Assembly (NCBI RefSeq): GCF_036826855.1
Contig: NZ_CP104578.1
Location: forward strand, 8,180,501 to 8,244,500
Reading direction: 5' to 3'
DNA length: 64,000 nt
From: Streptomyces sp. SJL17-4
Lineage (GTDB): Bacteria > Actinomycetota > Actinomycetes > Streptomycetales > Streptomycetaceae
This document shows, piece after piece, positions 30,039 through 39,297 of this stretch; within the stretch, counting starts at the first letter, position 1; the number at the start of each line of letters is the position of its first letter. The position numbers and the translations under genes were made by a program. Under the pieces are notes generated by a model. It saw only the letters and a program-made list of their open reading frames with translations, searched no databases and was not told the origin of the DNA.

Positions 30039-31091
30039 TCAGGACGAGCGGACCGCGGCCGAATGCGCCAAACCGGTCAGGGCACGGGCGGCGGGCGCGG
30101 GTACGTCCAGCTCGTGGAGTGCGCCGAGCGCCTCCTCGACCCGGGCGGCGATCATGCTCTCGACCCGGTCGGGCGCCTTGAGCCGCCGCATCACCGCGCG
30201 TACGGCCTCCAGACCCTCCTCGTCCAGGTCGTGCCGCCCCAGCAGGGCACGCAGCTGCTCGCGCTCGTCCGCACCGGCGATGCGCCATGTCTCCGCGAGA
30301 AGCGCGGTGGGCCGATGGCCGCGTACGTCATCGGCGTTGGCCTTGCCGGTGTGCCGTGGGTCGCCGAACAGTCCGAGCAGGTCGTCCCTCAGCTGGAAGG
30401 CCTCGCCCAGCGGAAGCCCGTAGGCGCTGTACCCCTCGCGCAGCCGGTCGCCGGCCCCGGCCAGGAGGCCGCCGATCAGGAGGGGCTGCTCGACGGTGTA
30501 CTTGGCGGTCTTGTAGCGGATCACCTTCAGCGACGCCGCCGTGTCCGGGGCGACGCCGGTGTGGAGGATCTCCAGACACTCACCGGCGATGAGATCGCGG
30601 GCCAGCGCCGCCCACAGCGGACGGGCCCGGCCGAGGTAGGCGGCGGGCAGTCCACTGGTGGCGAACAGCTGCCCGGCCAGCGACATCAGCAGATCCCCGA
30701 CGAGCATCGCAAGCGACCGGGCGGCGTCCGCGGCCTGCGGGTGGTGCCGTACGACACCCCGGAGGGCCATGTGCGCGGTGGGCCGCCCGTGCCGCAGCGG
30801 ACTGTCGTCGATGAGGTCGTCGTGCACGACGGCGGCCGCGTGCACCAGCTCCATGGAGGCCGCCGCCCGGACCAACGCGTCGCTGTCGGGCTGCCGAGCC
30901 GCCCGCCAGCCCCAGTAACAGAACGCCGCCCGCAACCTCTTGCCGACCGCGACGGACGCCTCCAGCTGCTCGGCCACCTGACCGAGCGCCGGGTCGACCG
31001 CCGCCAGCAGATCGGCCTCGTCGCCGACGAAGCGATGCAGGACCTCGTCGACTCGGGCCTTGAACGCGGCCGACTCCCACTGCTCAGCCAC
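30039..31091 (-). CDS. Polyprenyl (geranylgeranyl-type) diphosphate synthase
   Basis: This 350-residue enzyme has both aspartate-rich regions of trans-isoprenyl diphosphate synthases: VHDDLIDDSPLRHGRPT near residue 105 and FQLRDDLLGLFGDPRHTGK near 225. It also has KTAKYTVEQPLLIGG near 195. It should condense isopentenyl diphosphate onto an allylic primer to make a C15-C20 or longer chain; length cannot be read safely. The GTG start overlaps the stop of the upstream small gene by 8 nt, so the two are coupled. No terpene cyclase is nearby. The next gene downstream is the MpaB-like oxygenase. Confidence 0.92.
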   Translation of the reverse strand: MAEQWESAAFKARVDEVLHRFVGDEADLLAAVDPALGQVAEQLEASVAVGKRLRAAFCYWGWRAARQPDSDALVRAAASMELVHAAAVVHDDLIDDSPLRHGRPTAHMALRGVVRHHPQAADAARSLAMLVGDLLMSLAGQLFATSGLPAAYLGRARPLWAALARDLIAGECLEILHTGVAPDTAASLKVIRYKTAKYTVEQPLLIGGLLAGAGDRLREGYSAYGLPLGEAFQLRDDLLGLFGDPRHTGKANADDVRGHRPTALLAETWRIAGADEREQLRALLGRHDLDEEGLEAVRAVMRRLKAPDRVESMIAARVEEALGALHELDVPAPAARALTGLAHSAAVRSS

Positions 31092-31362
31092 TCTCGCCCA
31101 CCCGCCGGGCCAGGGCGTGCCGGGCGAGAACCTCCAGGTGCGCCGGGGGCGCGGCCGCGTAGCGATCCAGCACGAGACGCCCACGCGCGGTCAGATCCCG
31201 CTCGGCCTCCGCGACCAGCTCCGCCGTGTCCGAGCGCCGAGCAAGCCCTCGTACGGCCCCGAGGGCGGACCCCAGCGTGCCCACCGCCAGGTCGGCCAGC
31301 CCGGCGACCAGGAGCACAGCCTGCTCACCGGCACCCCCGCGGCGCCCCGCTTTCCGCGTCAT
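31084..31362 (-). CDS. Small helical protein coupled to the polyprenyl synthetase
   Basis: This 92-residue protein begins MTRKAGRRGGAGEQAV. It has a hydrophobic or amphipathic stretch (LLVAGLADLAVGTLGSALGAV) and then a charged helical half (ELVAEAERDLTARGRLVLDRY). I do not recognise a characterised family. The ATG at 31362 has an excellent GGAGGGGGAG leader and was preferred to the longer frame. Its end overlaps the synthetase start by 8 nt, which implies joint stoichiometry; it may be an accessory or membrane-tether subunit. It is the first gene of the apparent synthetase-oxygenase-synthase run. Confidence 0.7.
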   Translation of the reverse strand: MTRKAGRRGGAGEQAVLLVAGLADLAVGTLGSALGAVRGLARRSDTAELVAEAERDLTARGRLVLDRYAAAPPAHLEVLARHALARRVGESG

Positions 31363-31477
31363 GACATCTCCCCCTCCACCGTGCACCGTTGCGGCGACGC
31401 AGGTCGCGTGCCGCGTGGATCAGCGTGGCGGGACGGCGGGCGCGACCGTGGAGAAACTCACGAACGAGTGATCAAAC

Positions 31478-31496
31478 CGAGGGGCACACGCCTCGG
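31478..31496 (-). terminator. Short hairpin with T-run, possible terminator
   Basis: On the minus strand CCGAGG and CCTCGG arms flank 7 nt and are followed by TTTGAT. It lies 14 bp past the stop of the repeat-protein gene (31510) and before the promoter region of the 31362 gene. The stem is short, so confidence is modest. Confidence 0.45.
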
Positions 31497-31509
31497 CTCT
31501 GGCCTGAAG

Positions 31510-33492
31510 TCACCGCATCAACTGGATCATCCGCGCGATGACCGGCTCGGGCAGCCCCGGGTTCCGGGCAGCCGCGGACGCGGTGTCCCTGTCGCGCAGC
31601 AACGGGACCAGGACCCCAGCCGGCAGCCGGGGGTGCCTCGCCGCGGCCCGCCGCACCTGCTCGTACGGGTCGTCGAGCAGCCGCACCGCTGACGCGGCGC
31701 TCAGCCGGGCGTCGGTCGCGGCCCGCAACCGGACCTCCTCGTCGCTGTCCCGGCTGAACCGCTCGACGAGCTCGACGGTCGACTCCGGGTCGTCCAGGGC
31801 GAGTTGCCGCATCCGTGGGTTCGGGTCGTCGGCATGACGGACCAGGTCGCGGCGGGGGAAGTTCGGATGGCCGCGGGGACGGTCGGGTGTGCTGAGGCTG
31901 CCGGTCCACCACTGCCACACCCGCAGCAGCATCTCGGCGGGTGCGTCGTCGCACGACTCGGCGAGAAAGAGCTGCACGACACGGTCCTCGTCGCGCGCGA
32001 GCGACTCGACGACGTCCGGCGGGAGGCGCCTGGCCCGCGCGACGCTTCTGCGGACGAGGGGGTGCGAGGAGGCGCCCAGGCGTCGCATGGCGTCGGGATC
32101 CTCGTGCAGAGCCGTGACCCAGTCGAGCGCGTTCGAGCGGATACTCGGATCGAAGTCGATGCCGATACCCGCCCGCTGCTCCTCGGTCAGATCGGGACGC
32201 GTGGAGACCGCGAACCGGACGCTCTCGTCGGGGTCCCGGGCGAGAACGGCGACCAGGTCACTGTCCAGCCATCGGTTTCCGGCGAGGGCACGGCGACGGT
32301 CGGGATCACCGTCGCGCGCCAGCTGCTCGGCGAGATCGCGCCCGAGCCGACAGGTCCTCACCGCGTCGCTGCTCCCGAGTCCCTCGGAGTCGTAGACCGA
32401 CCGGGACAGCGGGTGCTCCTGGTGGTGCTGGAGGAGCGCCGCGACGCGGACCTCGCGGTCGGAGTCCTCGAGCAGTGCGAGCCGGACCGGGCCGTCCAGG
32501 TGCGGCCAGCCCGCCGCGCGGCATGCCGAGGCACGTACGGCCCGATCATCGTCGCCGGCCAGGGCCGCGAGCAGGTGAACGGGCAGGCCGGACAGCCTGG
32601 CTGCCTCTTCCCGCACTTTCGCGGACGGATCCGCGGCGAGCCGTGCGTACGCGGTGCCGGTGAGCTCGACGCGCCGGTCCGCCGCGAGCAGCGTGAGGAT
32701 CCACCGCCTCCGGGCGTCCTGCTCGCCCAGGATCAGGCGTTCCCACTGCTGAGCCGTGATGTTCGGCTGGACCTCGGCGAGCAACCCGCGCACCTGCCAC
32801 TCCGGGTGGACCATCGCAGCCTCGACGACCGACGTCGGCAGGGCGCGCCACAGGGCATGGTGGGTGAGACCGACGAGACCTGCACGCAGGTCGTCGGAGA
32901 TGGCGGGGTTGAACGCCAGCCCATGCGCCCACTCCTCACGCATTCTCGCCGCGGACACCGGCCCGCGGAACAACCACTCCCACGCGGCGGCGCGTTCCTC
33001 GGCGGTCTCGGCCGCCGCGGCGCGCGCCTCCGCTTCCTTCCGCTCCTTGAAGCGGTCCCGTGCCACGAGCCAGACGTCGTACTCCTCGGTGGTCGCCCCG
33101 ACCAGAGCGTCGCCATCCGTGGAGAGCGTGACGAACTCGGGCTGGCCGGGCCGCCCACCGAGGACTCCGGCGAGGTCCCACCGGTCGGTGAGCCGCACCC
33201 GTGTCCAGCGCTGGGGCGTGCTGTCCGGCCAGTTGCCGACGACGTCGATGAGGAAGGTGCCGTCCGCGCCGAGGATCCCGTAGTCGACCGCCAGCCGGTA
33301 CCACTGCCTGTTGAGCTCGGCGACCAGATCCGGCGCGTCCAGCCGTACGGCCACGGTAGGCGTGGTGTTGCCCGAGATGACCGGTCGCCAGGCGGCCCGA
33401 TACCTCATGACCTGCTCGACCCGCTGTCCCTCCACGACGTCCAGCCCGGCCTGCCGCAGACGCTCCACGAGCTTCCCTTGTACACCTGTCAT
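31510..33492 (-). CDS. HEAT/leucine-rich-variant repeat protein
   Basis: This 660-residue protein has a non-repetitive N-terminal part of about 170 residues (AVRLDAPDLVAELNRQWYRLAVDY, FLIDVVGNWPD), then a Lys/Glu/Ala-rich helix. Many degenerate helical repeats follow, of the type LARDPDESVRFAVSTRPDL, HADDPNPRMRQLALDDPES and LRDRDTASAAARNPGLP. These resemble LRV/HEAT repeats found in streptomycete proteins of unknown role, usually protein-binding scaffolds. The ATG at 33492 was chosen because the upstream part of the frame lies in the terminator hairpin. It is monocistronic. Confidence 0.75.
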   Translation of the reverse strand: MTGVQGKLVERLRQAGLDVVEGQRVEQVMRYRAAWRPVISGNTTPTVAVRLDAPDLVAELNRQWYRLAVDYGILGADGTFLIDVVGNWPDSTPQRWTRVRLTDRWDLAGVLGGRPGQPEFVTLSTDGDALVGATTEEYDVWLVARDRFKERKEAEARAAAAETAEERAAAWEWLFRGPVSAARMREEWAHGLAFNPAISDDLRAGLVGLTHHALWRALPTSVVEAAMVHPEWQVRGLLAEVQPNITAQQWERLILGEQDARRRWILTLLAADRRVELTGTAYARLAADPSAKVREEAARLSGLPVHLLAALAGDDDRAVRASACRAAGWPHLDGPVRLALLEDSDREVRVAALLQHHQEHPLSRSVYDSEGLGSSDAVRTCRLGRDLAEQLARDGDPDRRRALAGNRWLDSDLVAVLARDPDESVRFAVSTRPDLTEEQRAGIGIDFDPSIRSNALDWVTALHEDPDAMRRLGASSHPLVRRSVARARRLPPDVVESLARDEDRVVQLFLAESCDDAPAEMLLRVWQWWTGSLSTPDRPRGHPNFPRRDLVRHADDPNPRMRQLALDDPESTVELVERFSRDSDEEVRLRAATDARLSAASAVRLLDDPYEQVRRAAARHPRLPAGVLVPLLRDRDTASAAARNPGLPEPVIARMIQLMR

Positions 33493-33520
33493 GGTCACCC
33501 ATTCTGTCGGGCGGAACGAA

Positions 33521-33558
33521 GGGCGGACACCGACCTGTGAAGGACTCGGTGTCCGCCC
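33521..33558 (-). terminator. Hairpin terminator of the secreted hydrolase gene
   Basis: Perfect 13-nt arms GGGCGGACACCGA (33521-33533) and TCGGTGTCCGCCC (33546-33558) with a 12-nt loop lie 34 bp past the hydrolase stop and before the repeat-protein start. A CGTCA-rich tract (33563-33594) sits between hairpin and stop. Confidence 0.75.
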
Positions 33559-33591
33559 ATGCAACGTCACGTCACGTCATATCCCGTCACG

Positions 33592-36456
33592 TCATGCCGC
33601 GTCCCGCACCGTCCCCACGAACTCGGGGCCCGGCACGGGCTCCCAGGTGCCGTCGTACGTGACCAACTGAGCCCGCAGCGACTCGACCGGCTCGCTCACG
33701 TCGTCCTTCGCCGTGGGCACGCTCACCTCCGTGGTCGTCGCGCCGGCAGGGATGGAGACGGGCAGGTTCAGGCCGCCGAACTCGATCTGGGAGAGGGGCG
33801 TGGCCGTGGCCGGTACCTCCCCGAGCTGCTCCTTCAGCCACGCCTGGTCCAGGTCCGCCGTGGTCAGCTCCGTGCCGTCGGCGGGCGGCAGGAAGGCGAC
33901 GTGGCCGCTGATCTCGGCGTCGGCCGGCTCGGACAGCGTCACCCGCCAGGTCAGCGCGGCGCCCTCGGTCACCTTGTCGGCGACGGGCGTCACGCTCACC
34001 TCGGGCATGGGGTCGTCGTTCCGCACGGTCACTCCGCCGCGGTGCGAGCCGATCACCGTGCCGCGAACCGCCTTGACGAAGGCGTCGTGCGTGACGTCGT
34101 AACCGAAGCGGCCGTTGCCCCGTACCTCGACCGGTACGTCGATGTCATGACGTCCGGGACGCACCGTCACCACACGGGAGGTGGACTCGCCCGTGGCCGG
34201 ATCGGCGACGAACAGCCGTACCTGGCCGCTGCCCTGACCGGACACCCGCACCGGCACCCGGTAGGTGCGGACACCCGAGTCGCCTTCCGCGACCGTCAGG
34301 CGTCCGACGTCGACACGGGCCGAGGCGGCCGGACGTACGGCCGGAGTGCCGGCCCGCCAGCCCCACGCGTCCATCAGCCACGCACGACCGGAAGCACCGC
34401 GCGGAGTCAGCTCGAGCGTCGTGATCCGCTTCAGCTCCAGGCCGGACCGGGCGGCGGCGGACAGCGGTACGCGCACCTCGCGCGCCCAGTAGGAGGTGGT
34501 CCGCTCGCTGCCCGGGAGCCCGTCGACACGGGTACGGCCCAGGTGCGCGCGGCGCCCCGAGGCATCGGTCGCGGCGACGTCCAGCTCGGTGCCCGTGCTG
34601 TTGGGCGGAACGATCACCCGAAGGGCGAGAGAGTCGGAGCCCACCAGGGAGATCGGCCGCGCCGAGCGCACCGCGACCGGGACTCCGGGACGCGACCACT
34701 CCATGGAGACGGCGTCACGGCCCGGTTCGGGAGAGGCCTCCCAGTACGCGAAGTGCGGGGACGCACCGCCCGCGTCGGGGGACAGGCACGCGCGGCCGGC
34801 GTCGGGGTCGACCTGGGTGCAGAGCCTGCCACCGCCGGACACGGTGAGCGCGGAGGAGCCGGGCACGAAGGCCGGCGTACGGTTCGCGCCGACGGCGTGG
34901 GACAGGGCGCGGACCGGGCCGGCCGAGGGCACGCGGCGGCCGGTGCCGTCGAGGAGCGGACGGACCCGGTCGTCGCCGGCGACGAACAGCCGGGCGGCCG
35001 CGGCGATGTAGGTGGCGCCGGCGGTCTGCTGCTGTGGGGCGGTGAGTCGGGTCTTCGTGCCGGGGGAGCAGACCGGGTCGGGCTGCTCGTCGGACCAGAA
35101 GTCGTCGAAGGCCGGCGCCTGGGCCTGGCCCGGGGTCCACTCGCTGTTGAAGAAGTTGTGGTTGGCGCCGACCATGTAGACCGCGCTGTGCAGCGCGGCA
35201 CCCCGGCTGACACCGCGCGTGCCGTCGACGAAGTTCTGGCCCTGGAGGTCTGACACGTCGCCGTCGCAGCCCGGCAGGATGGTCATGGACGGGACGTCGG
35301 GCGCCGGGTTGTTGCCGAAGATGGTGGGGCCGATCGGCACGGTGCCGAGGACCTTCCACCGCACGGGGCCCCGGTAGCCGTCCTGGTCGGCGGGCGGCGG
35401 GGCGAGACTGTCGAGCGCGGCGCGGTTGACGCCCTCGCCGCCCCGGGAGTGGCCGACGAGCAGGACCCGCGACAGGTCCGCGGCGGAGGAGCGGCGTACG
35501 GCGGCCGGGGCGGTGGCCCGGTGGGCGGACCAGTCGGCCCAGCGTGCCAGGTGCTGCCGTACGAGGGACGAGCGGGCCTGGGCGCCGCCGTCCTCGGCAC
35601 GGAAGTCCTGGCCGTTGATGCCGTTGGCGGATATGGACAGGGTCACGTACCCCTGGGAGGCCAGCAGCCGTTGGGCCCGCAGATACCCCTGGTGGCTCGG
35701 TATGGGCTTCGAACCGGCCGCACAGGGCCAGTCGCCGGTCACGTCCTCGGTCCCGGGGGTGTAGCAGGTGCCGTGGCGGCCGTGGAGGAAGAGGGCAACG
35801 GGCCGCTTCCCCGGTGCGTCGGCCGGTCCGACGACCGTGGCCCGCATCTCGACGGGCTCGGGGAACCCGGGCAGCCGCACGGACTTCAGGTCGTACTCGC
35901 CGCTGACGGTGCGGTAGCGGCCCGGGACTCCGGGGTCCACGCCGTTCGCGGGAAGCGGGGCGGCGGGCGGCGCGGTCAGGGCGGAAGGGGCGGAGGGGGC
36001 AGCAGGGTCGGTGGGCGCGAGGCGCGCGGAGCGGTCGGGACCTGCCGCGTCGAGCCGCCGTCCACCGGCCGTGACCCGCAACAGGGTCCCCTCGGTGAGC
36101 TGTACGCCCTGGAGGGGCAGCCGGAAGGACCGGCCGTCGCGGGCGGCCACCGGGTGGCCGAGCAGCCGGTCGCCGGCGTGGAACGCGACGCGGGAGTCGC
36201 CCATGGGGACGGGTACGGGCGACGTCCACACCAACTGCCGGCTCGCCCCGTCGTCGGTCACCTGCCAGCCCGCGGGCAGCTCGAGAGCGCCGAGCAGACT
36301 GCCCGGAGCGGTGGCCGAAGGAGCTCCGGACGACGGCGTTCCGGAGGGCGGTGACGACTGCGCGTACGCCACCCCGGGTGACACCGAGGCAAGCGCGAGT
36401 AACGCCGCGGCGGTGGCCACGCCGCGTGTAGCACGTATCAAAACGGTCTTCCTCAC
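33592..36456 (-). CDS. Secreted alpha/beta hydrolase with C-terminal Calx-beta-like region
   Basis: This 954-residue exported protein has a signal peptide (VRKTVLIRATRGVATAAALL to VAYAQS) and a Pro/Ser/Ala-rich linker. An alpha/beta hydrolase domain of about residues 190-520 follows, with VALFLHGRHGTCYTPG, the nucleophile motif VLLVGHSRGGEGVNRAA, and GANHNFFNSEW near the catalytic His. The C-terminal third has beta-sandwich repeats (RLTVAEGDSGVRTYRVPVRV, TVRNDDPMPEVSV, DKVTEGAALTWRVTLSEP) like Calx-beta modules. It probably is a cell-wall or medium esterase/lipase; the substrate is unknown. The GTG start at 36456 has an AGGA leader. Confidence 0.82.
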   Translation of the reverse strand: MRKTVLIRATRGVATAAALLALASVSPGVAYAQSSPPSGTPSSGAPSATAPGSLLGALELPAGWQVTDDGASRQLVWTSPVPVPMGDSRVAFHAGDRLLGHPVAARDGRSFRLPLQGVQLTEGTLLRVTAGGRRLDAAGPDRSARLAPTDPAAPSAPSALTAPPAAPLPANGVDPGVPGRYRTVSGEYDLKSVRLPGFPEPVEMRATVVGPADAPGKRPVALFLHGRHGTCYTPGTEDVTGDWPCAAGSKPIPSHQGYLRAQRLLASQGYVTLSISANGINGQDFRAEDGGAQARSSLVRQHLARWADWSAHRATAPAAVRRSSAADLSRVLLVGHSRGGEGVNRAALDSLAPPPADQDGYRGPVRWKVLGTVPIGPTIFGNNPAPDVPSMTILPGCDGDVSDLQGQNFVDGTRGVSRGAALHSAVYMVGANHNFFNSEWTPGQAQAPAFDDFWSDEQPDPVCSPGTKTRLTAPQQQTAGATYIAAAARLFVAGDDRVRPLLDGTGRRVPSAGPVRALSHAVGANRTPAFVPGSSALTVSGGGRLCTQVDPDAGRACLSPDAGGASPHFAYWEASPEPGRDAVSMEWSRPGVPVAVRSARPISLVGSDSLALRVIVPPNSTGTELDVAATDASGRRAHLGRTRVDGLPGSERTTSYWAREVRVPLSAAARSGLELKRITTLELTPRGASGRAWLMDAWGWRAGTPAVRPAASARVDVGRLTVAEGDSGVRTYRVPVRVSGQGSGQVRLFVADPATGESTSRVVTVRPGRHDIDVPVEVRGNGRFGYDVTHDAFVKAVRGTVIGSHRGGVTVRNDDPMPEVSVTPVADKVTEGAALTWRVTLSEPADAEISGHVAFLPPADGTELTTADLDQAWLKEQLGEVPATATPLSQIEFGGLNLPVSIPAGATTTEVSVPTAKDDVSEPVESLRAQLVTYDGTWEPVPGPEFVGTVRDAA

Positions 36457-36816
36457 GATCGGTCCTGTCGGGTACGGGGAGGAGTGCGGCCGCGCGTCGA
36501 GGAACCCACCACTCGCGAGCCCCACGCACCCCAGGCACTTCGCCCTCCCCGGCCCCCTCTCTCGCCTTCGGAGGATGACAACGACGGCGTGCGGGTTGCC
36601 TGGTGCCGCGTAACGGCTGTTGTGGGCGTGATGGCGCGTGCCGGCACGTGAACAGTGCGGCAGGAGGCGCGATATCGCCCGCCCTGAAAGGCTCACGTAG
36701 GGTCTCGGGCGACCACAACTGCCCGTACTCGCCGGATTCCGACGACCGGAGAGCGGGCGGCAGCCGGCAGCCGGCCGCCGACCACGCACGCTCCAGCCTC
36801 CCGTTAAGGTCTCCAG
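36457..36816. other. Divergent promoter region, no gene
   Basis: This 360-bp gap separates the divergently transcribed hydrolase and methyltransferase genes and should contain both promoters. I see a GC-rich dyad around 36770-36780 (CGGCAGCCGGCAGCCGGCCGCCG) but no coding stretch with streptomycete codon bias and no ribosome-binding site with a start, other than those of the flanking genes. Confidence 0.6.
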
Positions 36817-37464
36817 GTGACCGAACTCAACACCTTGGGCGCGACCCGCGACGCCTACGACGCCATCGCATCCGTCTACGCGCAGCAGTTCCACGATTCC
36901 CTTCGTGACCGCCCCTTGGAGCGCGCCCTCCTGGGCGCGTTCGCGGAACTGGTGCGGACGAACGGCGACGGTGAGGTGGCGGACCTCGGTTGCGGGCCGG
37001 GCTATGTGACGGCCCATCTGCACGGACTGGGCCTGAGGGCGTTCGGCGTCGACGCCTCCCCGGTGATGGTGGAGCTCGCGCACGCATCCCACCCCGGACT
37101 GCGGTTCGAGGTCGGTTCGATGGGCGCGCTGGACATCGAGGACGACACGCTGGGCGGCGTACTCTCGCGCTGGTCCGTCATCCACACCCCGCCGCAGGAG
37201 GTGCCCGCCCTCGTGGCGGACATCGCCCGGGTTCTGGCGCCCGGCGGGCACCTGCTGATCGGCTTCCCCGCCACCGACGGCCCTCACCTGGAGACGCAGA
37301 GCTACGACCACGCCGTGGTCACGGCCTACCGCTGGCACCCCGACCGCCTCGCCGCACTCCTGCGCGACCACGGCCTGAAGGAGGTGGCCCGCACGACGAT
37401 CGAGCCGTTGCCCACCGACCGAAGGCAGTTCCAGGAGATCCAGCTGCTTGCCCGCAAGGAATGA
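36817..37464 (+). CDS. Class I SAM-dependent methyltransferase
   Basis: This 215-residue protein has a Rossmann-type methyltransferase core: motif I VADLGCGPGYVTAHL near residue 55, the acidic ribose-binding DASPVMVE near 75, GALDIEDDTLGGVLSRWSVIH near 105, and LAPGGHLLIGFP near 140. It starts at GTG. The acceptor is unknown; the family includes small-molecule O- and N-methyltransferases. It is not obviously in an operon, since the next gene converges on it from the other strand 70 bp away. Confidence 0.87.
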   Translation: MTELNTLGATRDAYDAIASVYAQQFHDSLRDRPLERALLGAFAELVRTNGDGEVADLGCGPGYVTAHLHGLGLRAFGVDASPVMVELAHASHPGLRFEVGSMGALDIEDDTLGGVLSRWSVIHTPPQEVPALVADIARVLAPGGHLLIGFPATDGPHLETQSYDHAVVTAYRWHPDRLAALLRDHGLKEVARTTIEPLPTDRRQFQEIQLLARKE

Positions 37465-37534
37465 CCCGACGCGCCACGAACGGAGTGCGCCGGAGGCGAA
37501 CGAATCGAGCGAACGGATGCGGCCGTGCGCAGGT

Positions 37535-38362
37535 TCAGAAGGTGAGCACAGGACGAGTGGAGAGGTCCTCGCAGAGATCCTCCCCGTCGGAGCTGTACAC
37601 GAACTCGGCCATGGAGCGATTGCGGTTCGCCGTGGCCAGCGGAAGCCACCCCAGAAGATGTCCGTAGCCGCCACACACCGACTCACCGCCGTCCCCGCCG
37701 TGGACTGCGGTGACGTCGCTCGTCACCTCTGCGCGGTAGGTGTCGTAGGCGATGTGCAGGCCGAAGGCGTTCGGCTGGTTCTGCGGCCCGTCCGAGTCCC
37801 CGTAGGGGATGCGGTCGAGGGGGCAGTCGTTGCCCCATCGGAACAGGGTGGTGGCTCCGGCCCCGCAGGCGTGCTCCCACTCGTCGGAACTCGGCAGACG
37901 CAGGCCACGAGCCGCGAGTACTGCCGGCATGTCTGCCGGCGGGTCGGTGAGGTTCTCGTCCTCCACGGCCATGAGCACGGTGGCCAGGGTGACGCGCCGA
38001 CGCAGGCTCAGCACCTGGGCGAGGTGGGCACGCAGGCCGGGCGCGTAGCCGAAGCCCTGCTCCAGGCTCTCCGCGTAATCGGCGTCCTGCTCAGGCGTCG
38101 GTTGCCAGGCGTCGAGGTCGAACCCGAGCGTCACTTGGCCGCCGGGTATCAGAGCGAACTCCTGCGCCGTCCGTTCGATCCGGACGCGATGCAGTGGACT
38201 GCCGAGGTGCTCAACGGTCTCGACGGCGGTCACGCGGCCACCGACCAGCTCCGCGGCCTCGCGGGCGACGCGGCGTGCAGTCGGCAGATCGAATGACCGC
38301 CACAGGTCAAGACTGAGATCGGCGAGAGACATGTGCCGCAGTGTTGCACGGGCTTCTGACAT
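37535..38362 (-). CDS. Formylglycine-generating-enzyme-like (FGE/SUMF1 fold) protein
   Basis: The 275-residue product has IPGGQVTLGFDLDAW near the middle and RLPSSDEWEHACGAGATTLFRWGND. This is the pattern of FGE-sulfatase-type domains (GG-x-LG start, LPTEAEWEYAARGG-like block). True formylglycine-generating enzymes have a Cys pair near the C-terminus that is not evident here, so the catalytic role is doubtful. Many streptomycete members are uncharacterised. The start is uncertain: ATG at 38362 and at 38332 are both in frame and neither has a good ribosome-binding site. Confidence 0.65.
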   Translation of the reverse strand: MSEARATLRHMSLADLSLDLWRSFDLPTARRVAREAAELVGGRVTAVETVEHLGSPLHRVRIERTAQEFALIPGGQVTLGFDLDAWQPTPEQDADYAESLEQGFGYAPGLRAHLAQVLSLRRRVTLATVLMAVEDENLTDPPADMPAVLAARGLRLPSSDEWEHACGAGATTLFRWGNDCPLDRIPYGDSDGPQNQPNAFGLHIAYDTYRAEVTSDVTAVHGGDGGESVCGGYGHLLGWLPLATANRNRSMAEFVYSSDGEDLCEDLSTRPVLTF

Positions 38363-38628
38363 GGCACGGTCGCAGGCGAGCCCCGCGCCGCGCGGGCGCG
38401 GACACCGGACACGATTCATCGGACCGCACCCGTTCGGGTGGCGGTCGGGCTCGGGTGCCGTATCTCGACGTACCGCCGTTGAGTGCTGGTGTGCTGGGCG
38501 TCGGCGATTGGCCGGCCGGGGTACGGGCCCTGGGTCGGCAATCGGGAAACGCCGGATCCCGGTCTGATGGGCGGTCTACCGTACGGGTATTCCGCGCTGC
38601 CTGTCGCGGTCGCACGAGGAGGAATCCT

Positions 38629-39165
38629 GTGTCATCACCCTGCGACCCCCAGTACGCTCCCGCCGGCGACGTGGGTGCGGCCCTCCTGATGATCGACTCC
38701 CGGCTCAAATCCATCTACGACGGCAGGACCGAGACCGACCCCGAACAGCAGCAGCTGATCGCCCAGTTCACCGCTTCACTGGGTCCCAGGGAAGCACGCG
38801 ACGTGCTGGACGGCGCGTGCACGCTCATCTTCATGTTCATGAAGTGGCTGCGGATGGCCTACGAGGACCACGACAAGGACGTCATCGAGTACGTCGTGCC
38901 CAGTTTCGTGGCCACGATGCGCATGATGCCCAGGAGCGTCCGTCCCGAGGTCATCCCCACCATGGCCGGCATGCTCGTCGCGGCGGGCACGGGCCTGAGC
39001 CCCAGCCTGTGGCGCCAGCAGTACGGAGAATGGACCAAGGACGAGATGAACCCCCTGGAAGCCACGGCCTTCCTGCTCGCGGAGCACATCAACCGGCTCA
39101 CGGACGACCGCGACTTCGCGACCCGCCTGATCACCGAAGCCCTGTCCAGGGCGGACCAGGACTGA
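38629..39165 (+). CDS. Hypothetical helical protein
   Basis: This 178-residue protein starts at GTG with an ideal AGGAGG at 38617-38622 and a 6-nt spacer, which decides against the longer upstream frame. It is mostly alpha-helical with no membrane segment: SLGPREARDVLDGACTLIFM, MKWLRMAYEDHDKDVIEYVV, then MMPRSVRPEVIPTMAGMLVA. I do not recognise a characterised domain. It converges with the NUDIX-like gene across a shared terminator and appears monocistronic. Confidence 0.75.
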   Translation: MSSPCDPQYAPAGDVGAALLMIDSRLKSIYDGRTETDPEQQQLIAQFTASLGPREARDVLDGACTLIFMFMKWLRMAYEDHDKDVIEYVVPSFVATMRMMPRSVRPEVIPTMAGMLVAAGTGLSPSLWRQQYGEWTKDEMNPLEATAFLLAEHINRLTDDRDFATRLITEALSRADQD

Positions 39166-39236
39166 CATCGCCAGTGCCCCCCGGCCCTGACGCCCGCCGC
39201 GGCACCGTGGTTCGTCGGGGGTGACGCGTACGCGTA

Positions 39237-39273
39237 CGCGCTGTTGCTGTCCGTTCCGGTCAGCAACAGCGCG
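39237..39273. terminator. Bidirectional hairpin between convergent genes
   Basis: Perfect 13-nt arms CGCGCTGTTGCTG (39237-39249) and CAGCAACAGCGCG (39261-39273) flank an 11-nt loop, between the stops at 39165 (+) and 39298 (-). Confidence 0.75.
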
Positions 39274-39297
39274 GCGCCGTCGTCCTCGCTCCGACTC